The notes under the pieces are model-generated. The model saw only the letters and a program-made list of their open reading frames with translations. It made no database searches and was not told where the DNA came from. A stretch of 64,000 bases of DNA from Streptomyces cucumeris (GTDB lineage Bacteria; Actinomycetota; Actinomycetes; Streptomycetales; Streptomycetaceae): positions 35,302 to 99,301 of the forward strand of contig NZ_JANCLX010000035.1 in assembly GCF_024295805.1 (NCBI RefSeq). The letters run 5' to 3'. The translations under genes were made by a program, and so were the position numbers. The number at the start of each line of letters is the position of its first letter. Position 1 is the stretch's first letter. Positions 40,672 to 49,204 of the stretch are shown one piece after another.

Positions 40672-40685
40672 ACCGACTAGTCGGT
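40672..40685. promoter_or_regulatory. 14-base perfect palindrome ACCGACTAGTCGGT
   Basis: Lies 77 bases upstream of the phosphatase start (minus) and 146 bases upstream of the macrodomain gene (plus). Self-complementary sites of this form are typical TetR-family operators in Streptomyces. No regulator gene is adjacent. Confidence 0.5.
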
Positions 40686-40831
40686 TTCAGAGGTTTCACA
40701 GGCGTGGGTGCCGGATACTGCCAGGCGACCTTAGCGCTAGGGCGCGGCTCTACGGAATGACCTTCAGGCATCGACTTTTGTCATATGCCCCACGTGCTGC
40801 GGCACTTGGCAGACAACGGGAGAATCGCGGA

Positions 40832-41350
40832 ATGACGAACATCACGCTGGTTCTGGGTGATATCACTCAACAGGACACCGATGCCGTGGTGAACGCGGCC
40901 AATTCATCCCTGTTGGGCGGGGGCGGGGTGGACGGCGCCATCCACCGCCGGGGCGGATCAGACATCTTGGATGAATGCCGCAAACTACGCGCCTCCCACT
41001 ACGGCAAGGGGCTCCCGGCGGGCCAGGCGGTCGCCACCACGGCCGGACGGCTGCCCGCCCGCTGGGTGATCCACACCGTCGGCCCGGTGCACTCCGCGAG
41101 CGAGGACCGCTCCGGGATCCTCGCCTCCTGCTTCCGGGAGTCGCTGCGCGTCGCGGACGAGCTCGGCGCCGGAACGGTCGCCTTCCCGGCCGTCTCCACC
41201 GGCGTCTACCGCTGGCCGCTGGACGACGCGGCGCGGATCGCGGTGGAGACGGTCCGCGCGGCGGACACCTCGGTCAGCGAGGTCCGTTTCGTCCTGTTCG
41301 ACCAGCCCGCCTACGACGCCTTCCAGGCGGCCCTGCGGCAGCACGACTGA
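40832..41350 (+). CDS. Macrodomain protein, O-acetyl-ADP-ribose deacetylase type
   Basis: 172 residues from ATG 40832. The macrodomain ADP-ribose pocket is clear: LGDITQ, VNAANSSLLGGGGVDGAIHR (about 20-39) and VAFPAVSTGVYRWP. The YmdB-like subgroup removes acetyl-ADP-ribose or mono-ADP-ribose modifications. Cytoplasmic. It is convergent with the NlpC/P60 gene, with no functional link visible. Confidence 0.93.
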   Translation: MTNITLVLGDITQQDTDAVVNAANSSLLGGGGVDGAIHRRGGSDILDECRKLRASHYGKGLPAGQAVATTAGRLPARWVIHTVGPVHSASEDRSGILASCFRESLRVADELGAGTVAFPAVSTGVYRWPLDDAARIAVETVRAADTSVSEVRFVLFDQPAYDAFQAALRQHD

Positions 41351-41357
41351 GCACCGG

Positions 41358-42464
41358 CTACGCCCCCGGACGGACGACGCCCAGGATCGGCATGGAACCC
41401 GCCCCCGCCACGGTCACCTGGCGGCCGGGGCGCGGGGCGTGCACCATCGCGCCGTTCCCCACGTACATCCCGACGTGACTGGCGTCCGGGTAGTAGATGA
41501 TCAGGTCACCCGGGCGCATGTTCCCGATGCCCACCTTCGGCAGCAGCCGCCACTGCTCCTGTGAGGTCCGCGGGATCGACCGCCCGGCCACCGCCCAGGC
41601 CCGCTGCGTCAGCCCCGAGCAGTCGTAGGCGTCGGGACCCACCGCGCCCCAGACGTAGTTCTTGCCGATCTGGGCCGAGGCGAAGGACACCGCACGCTTG
41701 CCCGTCGCGGTCGCGCCCGCACCGAGCTCCCGCAGTATCCCGGTGTCCAGCCACTTCGCCTGGGAGGCGCGGGCCTTGTCCTCCTCCAGCCGCCGCAGCC
41801 GCTCCCGCTCCTTCTTCTCCAGCCGGGACTCCAGCCGCTGCGCCTTCGCCAGCTTCGCCGTGATCTGCCGCTTCGCCGCCGCCTTCTTCTTCCGGCTCCC
41901 GTCCAGCCGCTCCCACTCCCGGGAGGCGGACGCGGCGTAGCGGTCGAGCGCGGCCTGGGTGCGCTCCAGCCTGCTCATCAGCCCGTGGGTGGCCTGCTGG
42001 CCCTTGCGGGCGAGGGTGACCCCGTTGAGGAAGTCGCTGGGGTCGTCGTTGAGGAGCAGCCGCGCCTCGGCGGGCATCCCGCCGCCGCGGTACTGGGCGC
42101 GGGCCATCGCCCCGGCCCGTTTGCGCAGCCCGGACATCTCCTTCTGCGCCTTCACCACGGCCCGCGCGATCTTCACGATCGCCTTCTCCTGGCGGGTCTG
42201 GCGCTCCCGCGCGAGGTTGTAGGCGTCGGTGGCCTTCTCGGCCTTGCGGTACAGGGCGTCGATCTCCGAGCGGACGCCCTCCAGGCTCGTGGTGCCGGAA
42301 CCCTCCGAACCGCCTGAGCCGCCCGAGCCACCCGCGTCCGGCCGTGGCGCCGGATCGTCCGGTACCGCGTACGCCGCTTCGGGGACCGCCGTCACCCCCA
42401 GCGCGCATACGAGCGCGGTGGCCGCGGCAGCGCTCGCACCCCGCCCTCTCCCGTCCCGCCTCAC
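41358..42464 (-). CDS. Secreted NlpC/P60 peptidoglycan hydrolase with coiled coil
   Basis: 368 residues, GTG start 42464 preceded by GAGAGGAGA. A signal peptide (about 1-35, AAAATALVCALGVTAVPEAAYA) precedes a Gly/Ser linker, two long coiled-coil segments (about 60-245, rich in KA, RLE and EKKERERLRRLEE) and a C-terminal NlpC/P60 domain. Catalytic Cys is in YDCSGLTQRAW and His in SHVGMYVG. Coiled coils in RipA/CwlO-type enzymes regulate the hydrolase through FtsX or self-inhibition. Expected to cut D-Glu-mDAP/LL-DAP linkages in the cell wall. Confidence 0.93.
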   Translation of the reverse strand: MRRDGRGRGASAAAATALVCALGVTAVPEAAYAVPDDPAPRPDAGGSGGSGGSEGSGTTSLEGVRSEIDALYRKAEKATDAYNLARERQTRQEKAIVKIARAVVKAQKEMSGLRKRAGAMARAQYRGGGMPAEARLLLNDDPSDFLNGVTLARKGQQATHGLMSRLERTQAALDRYAASASREWERLDGSRKKKAAAKRQITAKLAKAQRLESRLEKKERERLRRLEEDKARASQAKWLDTGILRELGAGATATGKRAVSFASAQIGKNYVWGAVGPDAYDCSGLTQRAWAVAGRSIPRTSQEQWRLLPKVGIGNMRPGDLIIYYPDASHVGMYVGNGAMVHAPRPGRQVTVAGAGSMPILGVVRPGA

Positions 42465-42849
42465 GCGCCGTCTCCTCTCATCCGCTGTCGCCCGCCGAGG
42501 CCGTACGCGCAGCCGTGGGTATCGCGTACCGGACCTGACGTACCGGCACGTAGGGACGGATAGTGGCATGCCGTACCGCAATCCGACAGAGACACGCGGG
42601 AGTTGTCCTCGCCATCCCCGGATCCGGGACACCGCGGGCGTTCATTCGGGAAGTCATACGGCTGTCACCCGGACGCCGCACGGGCGCCGGGCGGTGGCAG
42701 GGCGGGTGCGCCAGGATGCCGCGGCGGCCCCGGCTCCCCCGTCCGGCGACCGTGCGGAAGCGATGTGCCCAGGCCCGGGGCGGTGCGCACGGTCCGCGGG
42801 TGGGGGACGGAGCACCAGGGAGGGCGGCGGTCCGGCCCGCGATCGCGCC
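42465..42849. other. Intergenic DNA upstream of the NlpC/P60 gene
   Basis: Left part of a 604-base gap between the divergent NlpC/P60 and pstS genes. The reading frames across it do not look like protein. The promoter of the NlpC/P60 gene should lie here (minus strand) but I could not identify convincing hexamers. I looked for conserved ydaO (c-di-AMP) riboswitch segments, which often precede Streptomyces wall hydrolases, and did not find them. Confidence 0.5.
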
Positions 42850-42871
42850 GTGACCTGGCCGTGACCTGGCC
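42850..42871. repeat. 11-base tandem repeat upstream of the PHO boxes
   Basis: GTGACCTGGCC occurs twice back to back (42850-42860, 42861-42871). It has the 11-base period of PHO boxes but is not in phase with the clear boxes at 42890. It could be an extended or degenerate PhoP site, or a chance duplication. Confidence 0.5.
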
Positions 42872-42889
42872 ACCACCCTGACGGCCGAG

Positions 42890-42929
42890 GTTCACCATGC
42901 GTTAACTCACCCCCTGAGGTCGCTTCACC
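42890..42929 (+). promoter_or_regulatory. PHO boxes (PhoP operator) of the pst operon
   Basis: GTTCACC (42890), GTTAACT (42901), a weak unit (42912) and CTTCACC (42923) lie at an exact 11-base period. This is the direct-repeat arrangement of the Streptomyces PhoP operator (consensus GTTCACC plus four bases). It lies about 140-180 bases upstream of pstS and predicts induction under phosphate starvation. Confidence 0.75.
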
Positions 42930-43068
42930 TGTTCTGCCTAATTTCGGCCCTACTGGGAGAGAGCCGGGGCTGAAATCCGGCTCGACCCCGACAAGCGCCG
43001 CTCAACAGTGCGCCTCATCCGTCTCGCGCGCCGTCCCCACCGGCGGCAACTGGAAGGAACTCCCGAAA

Positions 43069-44187
43069 GTGAAGCAGCTTCAGCGCAAGAACCGGCTTCG
43101 CGCCGTCGCCGCCGGTGCCCTCGCCGTCTCCAGCGCCCTCGTCCTCACCGCCTGCGGTTCGGACGACAACAACGGCGGTGGCAGCGACACCAAGGCCAGC
43201 AACATCAAGTGCGATGGCAAGGGCCAGCTCCTGGCCTCCGGCTCCTCGGCGCAGAAGAACGCCATGGACCTGTGGATCAAGAACTACGGTGCCGCCTGCG
43301 AGGACACCAAGATCAACTACAAGGCCACCGGCTCCGGTGCGGGCATCCAGGAGTTCCTCCAGGGCAAGACCGCGTTCGCCGGTTCCGACTCGGCCCTGAA
43401 GCCCGATGAGATCGCAAACTCCAAGAAGGTCTGCGACGGCGGCCAGGGCATCGACCTGCCGATGGTCGGCGGCCCGATCGCGGTCGGCTTCAACGTCCCG
43501 GGCGTGGACAAGCTGGTCCTGGACGCCAAGACCCTCGCCGAGATCTTCGACTCGAAGATCACCAAGTGGGACGACCCGGCGATCAAGGCGCTCAACAAGG
43601 ACGCCAAGCTGCCGAGCCTGAAGATCCAGGCGTTCCACCGCTCCGACGAGTCGGGCACCACCGACAACTTCACCAAGTACCTCAAGGCCGCCGCCCCCAA
43701 GGCGTGGCCGCACGAGCCGGGCAAGGCGTGGGAGGGCAAGGGCGGCCAGTCGGCCGACGGCTCCTCCGGTGTCTCCTCCCAGGTGAAGCAGGTCTCCGGC
43801 GCGATCAGCTACTTCGAGCTGTCCTACGCGACCGCCAACAGCATCAAGACCGTCGACCTGGACACCGGCGCCTCCGCCCCGGTCCAGGCCACCGTCGACA
43901 ACGCCTCCAAGGCCATCTCCGAGGCCAAGGTCAAGGGCACCGGCAAGGACCTGGCCCTGGACCTGGCGTACGACACCAAGGCCGACGGCGCCTACCCGAT
44001 CACCCTGGTCACCTACGAGATCGCCTGCGACAAGGGCAACAAGCCCGGCACCCTCGCCGCGACCAAGTCCTTCCTGAACTACGTCGCCAGCGAGGACGGC
44101 CAGACCTCCCTCAAGGAGCTCGGCTACGCCCCGCTCCCGACCGAGATCGCCACGAAGGTCCGCGAGACCGTCAAGAGCCTCTCCTGA
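43069..44187 (+). CDS. pstS: Phosphate ABC transporter, phosphate-binding lipoprotein
   Basis: 372 residues, GTG start at 43069 after GGAAGGA. Lipoprotein signal with lipobox LTAC (C29), then a PstS phosphate-binding fold: GSGAGIQEFLQGKTAFAGSDSAL, FHRSDESGTTDNFTKYL and GSSGVSSQVK hold the usual phosphate contacts. It should be very abundant on the outer membrane face in phosphate starvation. A hairpin separates it from pstC, which would leave pstS message in excess. Confidence 0.96.
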   Translation: MKQLQRKNRLRAVAAGALAVSSALVLTACGSDDNNGGGSDTKASNIKCDGKGQLLASGSSAQKNAMDLWIKNYGAACEDTKINYKATGSGAGIQEFLQGKTAFAGSDSALKPDEIANSKKVCDGGQGIDLPMVGGPIAVGFNVPGVDKLVLDAKTLAEIFDSKITKWDDPAIKALNKDAKLPSLKIQAFHRSDESGTTDNFTKYLKAAAPKAWPHEPGKAWEGKGGQSADGSSGVSSQVKQVSGAISYFELSYATANSIKTVDLDTGASAPVQATVDNASKAISEAKVKGTGKDLALDLAYDTKADGAYPITLVTYEIACDKGNKPGTLAATKSFLNYVASEDGQTSLKELGYAPLPTEIATKVRETVKSLS

Positions 44188-44194
44188 CCCGAAA

Positions 44195-44236
44195 GCGGCC
44201 GGCTCCACCGCGTGAACGCGCGGCGGGGCCGGCCGC
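44195..44236 (+). terminator. Large hairpin between pstS and pstC (processing or partial terminator)
   Basis: Outer arms GCGGCCGGCTCC (44195-44206) and GGGGCCGGCCGC (44225-44236) pair with one G-T wobble; the loop region contains a nested CGCGT/ACGCG stem. It can reduce read-through into pstC or protect the pstS 3' end, a common arrangement in binding-protein operons. Confidence 0.65.
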
Positions 44237-44299
44237 ATCGTCCGGTGCACCGCCGCACGCAGGAGCCGGTCCCGATCGGCTCCGCAGACCGGAGAACCC

Positions 44300-45289
44300 A
44301 TGAAAACGGACATAGAACCCACACACACGCCCGCCGGGTCACCACCCCGGCTCCGGACCCGCTCCACGGGCCGCGCCGGTGACAAGATCTTCCTCGGCCT
44401 CTCCCGGGGCTCCGGAATCATCCTGCTGGTGATCATGGCCGCCATCGCGGCCTTCCTCACCTACCGCGCCGTCATCGCGATCTCCAAGGACGAGGCCAAC
44501 TTCCTCACCGCCTTCGAGTGGAACACCGGCACCGAGCCGATGCGGTTCGGTATCGCCGTCCTCGCCTACGGCACGGTCATCAGCTCGGTCATCGCGATGG
44601 TCATCGCGGTCCCGGTCGCGGTCGGCATCGCGCTGTTCATCTCGCACTACGCCCCGCGCCGGCTGGCCACCCCGGTGGCGTACGTCATCGACCTGCTCGC
44701 CGCCGTCCCCAGCATCGTCTACGGCCTGTGGGGCGCGCTCTTCCTGGTCCCGCATCTGACCGGGCTGTACACCTGGCTCGACGAGTACCTGGGCTGGACC
44801 GGGATCTTCAGCTACCAGGGCGGCGCCGCGCGCTCCCTGTTCACCGTCGGCATCCTGCTGGCGATCATGATCCTGCCGATCGTCACCAGCGTGAGCCGCG
44901 AGGTGTTCCGGCAGGTTCCGAAGATGCACGAGGAAGCGGCGCTGGCGCTCGGCGCCACCCGCTGGGAAGTCATCCGGATGTCGGTCCTCCCCTTCGGCCG
45001 CTCCGGCATCATCAGCGCCTCCATGCTGGGCCTGGGCCGTGCGCTGGGCGAGACCATGGCGGTCGCCACCGTGCTGTCCCCCAGCTATCTGATCGACGCC
45101 AGCCTGCTGGACCCGGGCGGCGGCACCTTCGCCCAGAACATCGCCAGCCACTTCAAGGAGGCGAACGACAACGGCCGTGACGCGCTGATCGCCTCCGGTC
45201 TGGTGCTGTTCGTCATCACCCTGCTGGTGAACGGTGCCGCGCGGATGATCATCGCCCGGCGCAAGGAGTACTCGGGGGCCGCGGCATGA
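44300..45289 (+). CDS. pstC: Phosphate ABC transporter permease
   Basis: 329 residues, ATG 44300 after GGAGA. Six predicted helices and the PstC signature, with the permease EAA loop at HEEAALALGATRWEVIRMSVLPFGRSG. It builds the membrane pore with PstA. Its stop overlaps the pstA ATG by four bases. Confidence 0.96.
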   Translation: MKTDIEPTHTPAGSPPRLRTRSTGRAGDKIFLGLSRGSGIILLVIMAAIAAFLTYRAVIAISKDEANFLTAFEWNTGTEPMRFGIAVLAYGTVISSVIAMVIAVPVAVGIALFISHYAPRRLATPVAYVIDLLAAVPSIVYGLWGALFLVPHLTGLYTWLDEYLGWTGIFSYQGGAARSLFTVGILLAIMILPIVTSVSREVFRQVPKMHEEAALALGATRWEVIRMSVLPFGRSGIISASMLGLGRALGETMAVATVLSPSYLIDASLLDPGGGTFAQNIASHFKEANDNGRDALIASGLVLFVITLLVNGAARMIIARRKEYSGAAA

Positions 45290-46365
45290 GCAACGCGACG
45301 ATCACCAAGAACGAGACGGGCGGCGCCCCCGCGGGCACCTCGTCCCTCCGTCAGGCCCGGCTGCCCCGCTGGGTGCCGCCGGTCCTGGTCGTGGTCTCGG
45401 CCGCGGCGGGCGCGGGCATCGGCACCGCCGCCGGTCTCGGCAACACCCTCCAGTGGGGCCTGATCGCGGCCGCGCTGTTCATCCTGGGCACCTACGGCCT
45501 CGCCGCCGCCGTCGAAGGCGGCCGCCAGGCCAAGGACCGGCTGGCCACCAGTCTGGTGTGGGTCTGCTTCGTGCTCGCCGTCGTCCCGCTGGTCTCCCTG
45601 ATCTGGGAGACCGTGGACCGCGGCCGCACCGTGCTCGACGGCTACTTCCTGGGCCACTCCATGGAGGGCGTGCAGACGATCCTGCCCGGCGGTGGCGCGT
45701 ACCACGCGATCATCGGCACCCTGGAGCAGGTCGGCATCGCCACCCTCATCGCCGCCCCGATCGGTCTGCTGACCGCCATCTACCTGGTGGAGTACGGCCG
45801 CGGGCGGCTGGCCAAGGCCGTGACGTTCTTCGTCGATGTCATGACCGGCATCCCCTCGATCGTCGCCGGTCTGTTCATCCTCAGCTTCTGGATCATCATC
45901 CTGGGCTTCAGCTACTCCGGGTTCGCCGGTGCGATGGCGCTGGCCATCCTGATGATGCCGGTGGTCGTGCGCTCGACCGAGGAGATGCTCAAGCTGGTCC
46001 CGAACGAGCTGCGTGAGGCTTCGCTCGCGCTCGGCGTGCCCAAGTGGCGCACCATCCTCAAGGTGGTGCTGCCCACCGCCGTCGGCGGGATCACCACGGG
46101 TGTGATGCTCGCCGTCGCCCGTGTCGCGGGAGAGTCCGCGCCCATCGTGCTGCTGGTCTTCGGCGCCGCCGGGATCAACAACAACCCGTTCGACGGTGCC
46201 CAGTCCTCGCTGCCCTACTACATCTACGAACAGTGGCAGCTGGGCAACGAGGCCTCCTTCGACCGGGCCTGGGCCGCGGCGCTCGTCCTCATCGCCTTCG
46301 TCATGATCCTGAACCTGGTCGCCCGCGGCATCGCCCGCTGGAAGGCCCCGAAGACCGGCCGCTGA
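45286..46365 (+). CDS. pstA: Phosphate ABC transporter permease
   Basis: 359 residues with eight or so hydrophobic helices; the first two are an N-terminal extension compared with E. coli PstA. EAA loop: ELREASLALGVPKWRTILKVVLPTAVGG. Starts in the ATGA overlap with pstC and ends 23 bases before pstB. Confidence 0.96.
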   Translation: MSNATITKNETGGAPAGTSSLRQARLPRWVPPVLVVVSAAAGAGIGTAAGLGNTLQWGLIAAALFILGTYGLAAAVEGGRQAKDRLATSLVWVCFVLAVVPLVSLIWETVDRGRTVLDGYFLGHSMEGVQTILPGGGAYHAIIGTLEQVGIATLIAAPIGLLTAIYLVEYGRGRLAKAVTFFVDVMTGIPSIVAGLFILSFWIIILGFSYSGFAGAMALAILMMPVVVRSTEEMLKLVPNELREASLALGVPKWRTILKVVLPTAVGGITTGVMLAVARVAGESAPIVLLVFGAAGINNNPFDGAQSSLPYYIYEQWQLGNEASFDRAWAAALVLIAFVMILNLVARGIARWKAPKTGR

Positions 46366-46388
46366 GGCCAAGAAGAGAAGTGATTCAC

Positions 46389-47165
46389 ATGGCCAAGCGC
46401 ATCGACGTCAGCGGCCTGACCGCCTACTACGGAAACCACAAGGCCATCGAGGACATCTCGATGACCGTCGAGCCCCGCTCGGTGACCGCCTTCATCGGTC
46501 CCTCCGGCTGCGGCAAGTCCACCTTCCTGCGCACCCTGAACCGGATGCACGAGGTGACCCCCGGCGGCCGGGTCGAGGGCAAGGTGATGCTCGACGACGA
46601 GAACCTCTACGGCTCCGGTGTCGACCCGGTCTCCGTGCGGCGCACCGTCGGCATGGTCTTCCAGCGCCCCAACCCGTTCCCGACGATGTCCATCTTCGAG
46701 AACGTCGCGGCCGGGCTGAAGCTCAACGGCTCGTACAAGAAGAGCGAGCTGGAGAGTGTCGTCGAGCGGTCCCTGAAGGGCGCCAACCTCTGGAACGAGG
46801 TCAAGGACCGGCTGAACAAGCCGGGCGCCGGACTCTCCGGCGGTCAGCAGCAGCGGCTGTGCATCGCGCGCGCCATCGCGGTCGAGCCCGATGTGCTGCT
46901 GATGGACGAGCCCTGCTCGGCGCTGGACCCGATCTCCACCCTCGCCATCGAGGACCTGATCGGTGAGCTCAAGGAGCGCTTCACGATCGTCATCGTGACG
47001 CACAACATGCAGCAGGCGGCGCGTGTCTCGGACCGCACGGCCTTCTTCAACCTGGCGGGCGTCGGCCAGCCCGGCAAGCTGATCGAGATCGACGAGACCG
47101 AGCGGATCTTCTCCAACCCGTCGGTACAGGCGACCGAGGACTACATCTCGGGCCGCTTCGGCTGA
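46389..47165 (+). CDS. pstB: Phosphate ABC transporter ATP-binding protein
   Basis: 258 residues from ATG 46389 after AAGAGAAG. Walker A GPSGCGKST, Q-loop QRPNPFP, signature LSGGQQQR, Walker B VLLMDEPCSALDP and H-loop VTHN are all present; the QRPNPF and CSALDP variants are typical of PstB. It drives the PstCA pore. Last gene of the operon, followed by a terminator. Confidence 0.97.
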   Translation: MAKRIDVSGLTAYYGNHKAIEDISMTVEPRSVTAFIGPSGCGKSTFLRTLNRMHEVTPGGRVEGKVMLDDENLYGSGVDPVSVRRTVGMVFQRPNPFPTMSIFENVAAGLKLNGSYKKSELESVVERSLKGANLWNEVKDRLNKPGAGLSGGQQQRLCIARAIAVEPDVLLMDEPCSALDPISTLAIEDLIGELKERFTIVIVTHNMQQAARVSDRTAFFNLAGVGQPGKLIEIDETERIFSNPSVQATEDYISGRFG

Positions 47166-47239
47166 CCCACGGCCCCTCGCGATCCGGCGAGGAGGAGGCG
47201 TCCTGCGGTGCTGCATGGCGGTGCCACCGCACGACGAAA

Positions 47240-47268
47240 GGCCCGCCCCTGGCTCCCGGGGGCGGGCC
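47240..47268 (+). terminator. Terminator after pstSCAB
   Basis: GGCCCGCCCC (47240-47249) pairs perfectly with GGGGCGGGCC (47259-47268) across a 9-base loop, 75 bases after the pstB stop. Confidence 0.75.
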
Positions 47269-47292
47269 TCCTGTCTACGGGCCTGCTGCGTA

Positions 47293-47326
47293 CGGGCCTG
47301 TACATGGCGCGGGCCTGTACATGGCG
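47293..47326. repeat. 17-base tandem duplication
   Basis: CGGGCCTGTACATGGCG occurs twice in tandem (47293-47309, 47310-47326), with a partial third unit just upstream (from 47279). Intergenic, between pstB and pit. Confidence 0.7.
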
Positions 47327-47328
47327 AA

Positions 47329-47359
47329 GCCCGCGGGGCGTGGAGACGCCGCCGCGGGC
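47329..47359 (-). terminator. Hairpin downstream of pit
   Basis: GCCCGCGG (47329-47336) and CCGCGGGC (47352-47359) form an 8-base stem about 25 bases after the pit stop codon on the minus strand. Confidence 0.6.
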
Positions 47360-47384
47360 CGCGAAGGGGGTGGCCGTCAGACCA

Positions 47385-48383
47385 TCAGCCGAAGGCCAGG
47401 TTCACGATCCAGTAGCTGCCCGCCGCCACACCGGCGGCCGCGGGCATGGTGATGAACCAACCCATGATGATGTTCTTCGCGACGCCCCAGCGCACCGCGC
47501 TGACCCGCTTGGTGGCGCCCACACCCATGATCGCCGAGGTGATCACATGGGTGGTGGAGATCGGCGCGTGGAACATGAACGACGCGGAGTACATGACGGA
47601 GGCGGCCGTGGTCTCGGCCGCGAACCCCTGCGGCGGGTCCAGCTCGATGATCCGGCGGCCCAGGGTGCGCATGATGCGCCAGCCGCCCGCGTAGGTGCCC
47701 AGCGAGAGCATCGCGGCACAGGCGATCTTCACCCACACCGGAATCGGGTCACCCTGGTCCTCGACACCGGCGATGACCAGGGCCATCACCACCACACCCA
47801 TGGTCTTCTGGGCGTCCTGGAGACCGTGACCCAGCGCCATACCCGCCGCCGAGACGGTCTGCGCTATCCGGAAGCCGCGCTTGGCCTTGTGCGGGTTGGA
47901 GTTGCGGAACATCCAGAGGATGATCACCATCACGAAGTAGCCCAGCACCAGGCCGACGATCGGCGAGATCACCATCGGGATGACGATCTTCTCGAGCACA
48001 CCGTCCCAGTGGACCGTGCTGGCACCGGCGAGCGCCGCGCCCACCAGACCGCCGAACAGGGCGTGCGAGGACGATGACGGCAGTCCGAAGTACCAGGTCA
48101 CCATGTTCCAGGTGATCGCACCCACCAGACCGGCGAACAAGATCATCATGCCCTGTTTGCCCGTCGGGGTGGCGATCAGCCCCTCACTGACGGTCTTGGC
48201 GACCCCGCTGCCCAGGAAGGCACCGGCGAGGTTCATCACCGCGGCCATCGCCAGCGCCGCCCGCGGGGTCAGCGCCCGCGTGGAGACCGAGGTCGCGATG
48301 GCGTTCGCGGAGTCGTGGAAGCCGTTGGTATAGGTGAAGAAGAGCGCGACCGCGATGGTCACGACAAGCGCGAAGGTGTCCAT
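47385..48383 (-). CDS. pitH1: Low-affinity inorganic phosphate transporter (Pit family)
   Basis: 332 residues with about eight to ten hydrophobic helices. The duplicated Pit signature is visible: FHDSANAIATSVSTRAL near the N-terminus and GFAAETTAASVMYSASFMFHAPISTTHVITSAIMG near the C-terminus. It imports metal-phosphate with protons. It follows the DUF47 gene by eight bases, the conserved Pit-accessory pair. I recall S. coelicolor pitH1 as SCO4138, next to pstB SCO4139, matching this context, so the name is by synteny. It is convergent with pstSCAB. Confidence 0.93.
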   Translation of the reverse strand: MDTFALVVTIAVALFFTYTNGFHDSANAIATSVSTRALTPRAALAMAAVMNLAGAFLGSGVAKTVSEGLIATPTGKQGMMILFAGLVGAITWNMVTWYFGLPSSSSHALFGGLVGAALAGASTVHWDGVLEKIVIPMVISPIVGLVLGYFVMVIILWMFRNSNPHKAKRGFRIAQTVSAAGMALGHGLQDAQKTMGVVVMALVIAGVEDQGDPIPVWVKIACAAMLSLGTYAGGWRIMRTLGRRIIELDPPQGFAAETTAASVMYSASFMFHAPISTTHVITSAIMGVGATKRVSAVRWGVAKNIIMGWFITMPAAAGVAAGSYWIVNLAFG

Positions 48384-48391
48384 GCCGGGGC

Positions 48392-49012
48392 TCAGGACTC
48401 CTTGACGGCGATGGTCTCGACCGTATTGGCCACGTGCTCGAAGGCGTCCGCCGCCTCTTCCAGCACATCCACGATCTGCTTGAGCTTGAGCACCTCCATG
48501 GCGTCGTACTTGCCGTTGAAGAGGTGGGCCAGCAGCTTGCGGTGGATCTGGTCCGCCTGGTTCTCCAGCCGGTTGACCTCGATCCAGTACTCGGTCAGGT
48601 TCGTCATGGTGCGCAGGTTCGGCATCGCCTCGGCGGTCAGCTCGGCCGCGCGCGCCAGCACCTCGATCTGCTGCTCGACACCCTTGGGCAGCTCATCGAC
48701 CTGGTAGAGGACGACCAGGTCGACGGCCTCCTCCATGAAGTCCATGATGTCGTCGAGGGACGACGCGAGGGCGTAGATGTCCTCGCGGTCGAACGGCGTG
48801 ATGAAGGAGGAGTTCAGCTGGTGGAAGATCGCGTGGGTGGCGTCGTCTCCCGCGTGCTCCGCGGCCCTCATCCGCTCGGCGATCTCGGCACGAGCGGAGG
48901 AGTCCGCCCCGAGCAGTTCCATCAGGAGCTTGGAGCCGGTGACGATGTTGTCCGCGGAAGCGGCGAACATGTCGTAGAAGCTCGTCTCCCTGGGGGTCAG
49001 ACGAAAGCGCAC
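48392..49012 (-). CDS. DUF47 / PhoU-like Pit accessory protein
   Basis: 206 residues, GTG start at 49012 after GAGGA. An all-helical PhoU-like protein (RLTPRETSFYDMFAASADNIVTGSKLLMELLG; EHAGDDATHAIFHQLNSSFITPFDREDIYALASSLDDIMDFMEEA), the DUF47 type, with the conserved DREDI segment. It is paired with Pit in many bacteria and thought to regulate its activity. First gene of the DUF47-pit operon. Confidence 0.93.
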   Translation of the reverse strand: MRFRLTPRETSFYDMFAASADNIVTGSKLLMELLGADSSARAEIAERMRAAEHAGDDATHAIFHQLNSSFITPFDREDIYALASSLDDIMDFMEEAVDLVVLYQVDELPKGVEQQIEVLARAAELTAEAMPNLRTMTNLTEYWIEVNRLENQADQIHRKLLAHLFNGKYDAMEVLKLKQIVDVLEEAADAFEHVANTVETIAVKES

Positions 49013-49150
49013 TGGGGATCCTCGGGATGCGGCGGATGGGGACTCGACGATGCTAGGCGCATCTTCCGGCCACGGTAACCGGCGCTCCCAGTGTCGCCCA
49101 TCAGGGAGAGTGCTCTTCACAGGGGCCTGGTTCGGCCGAAAAACCCGGTA

Positions 49151-49175
49151 CCATATACCCAGTGGGGGTATATGG
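49151..49175. promoter_or_regulatory. CsoR operator
   Basis: CCATATACCC (49151-49160) and GGGTATATGG (49166-49175) form a perfect 10-base dyad with a 5-base centre, matching the ATACCC/GGGTAT type of Streptomyces CsoR sites. It lies 30-55 bases before the csoR ATG, in promoter position. Confidence 0.85.
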
Positions 49176-49204
49176 GGACAAAGAGTGATCAACGGGAGGA
49201 CGCC

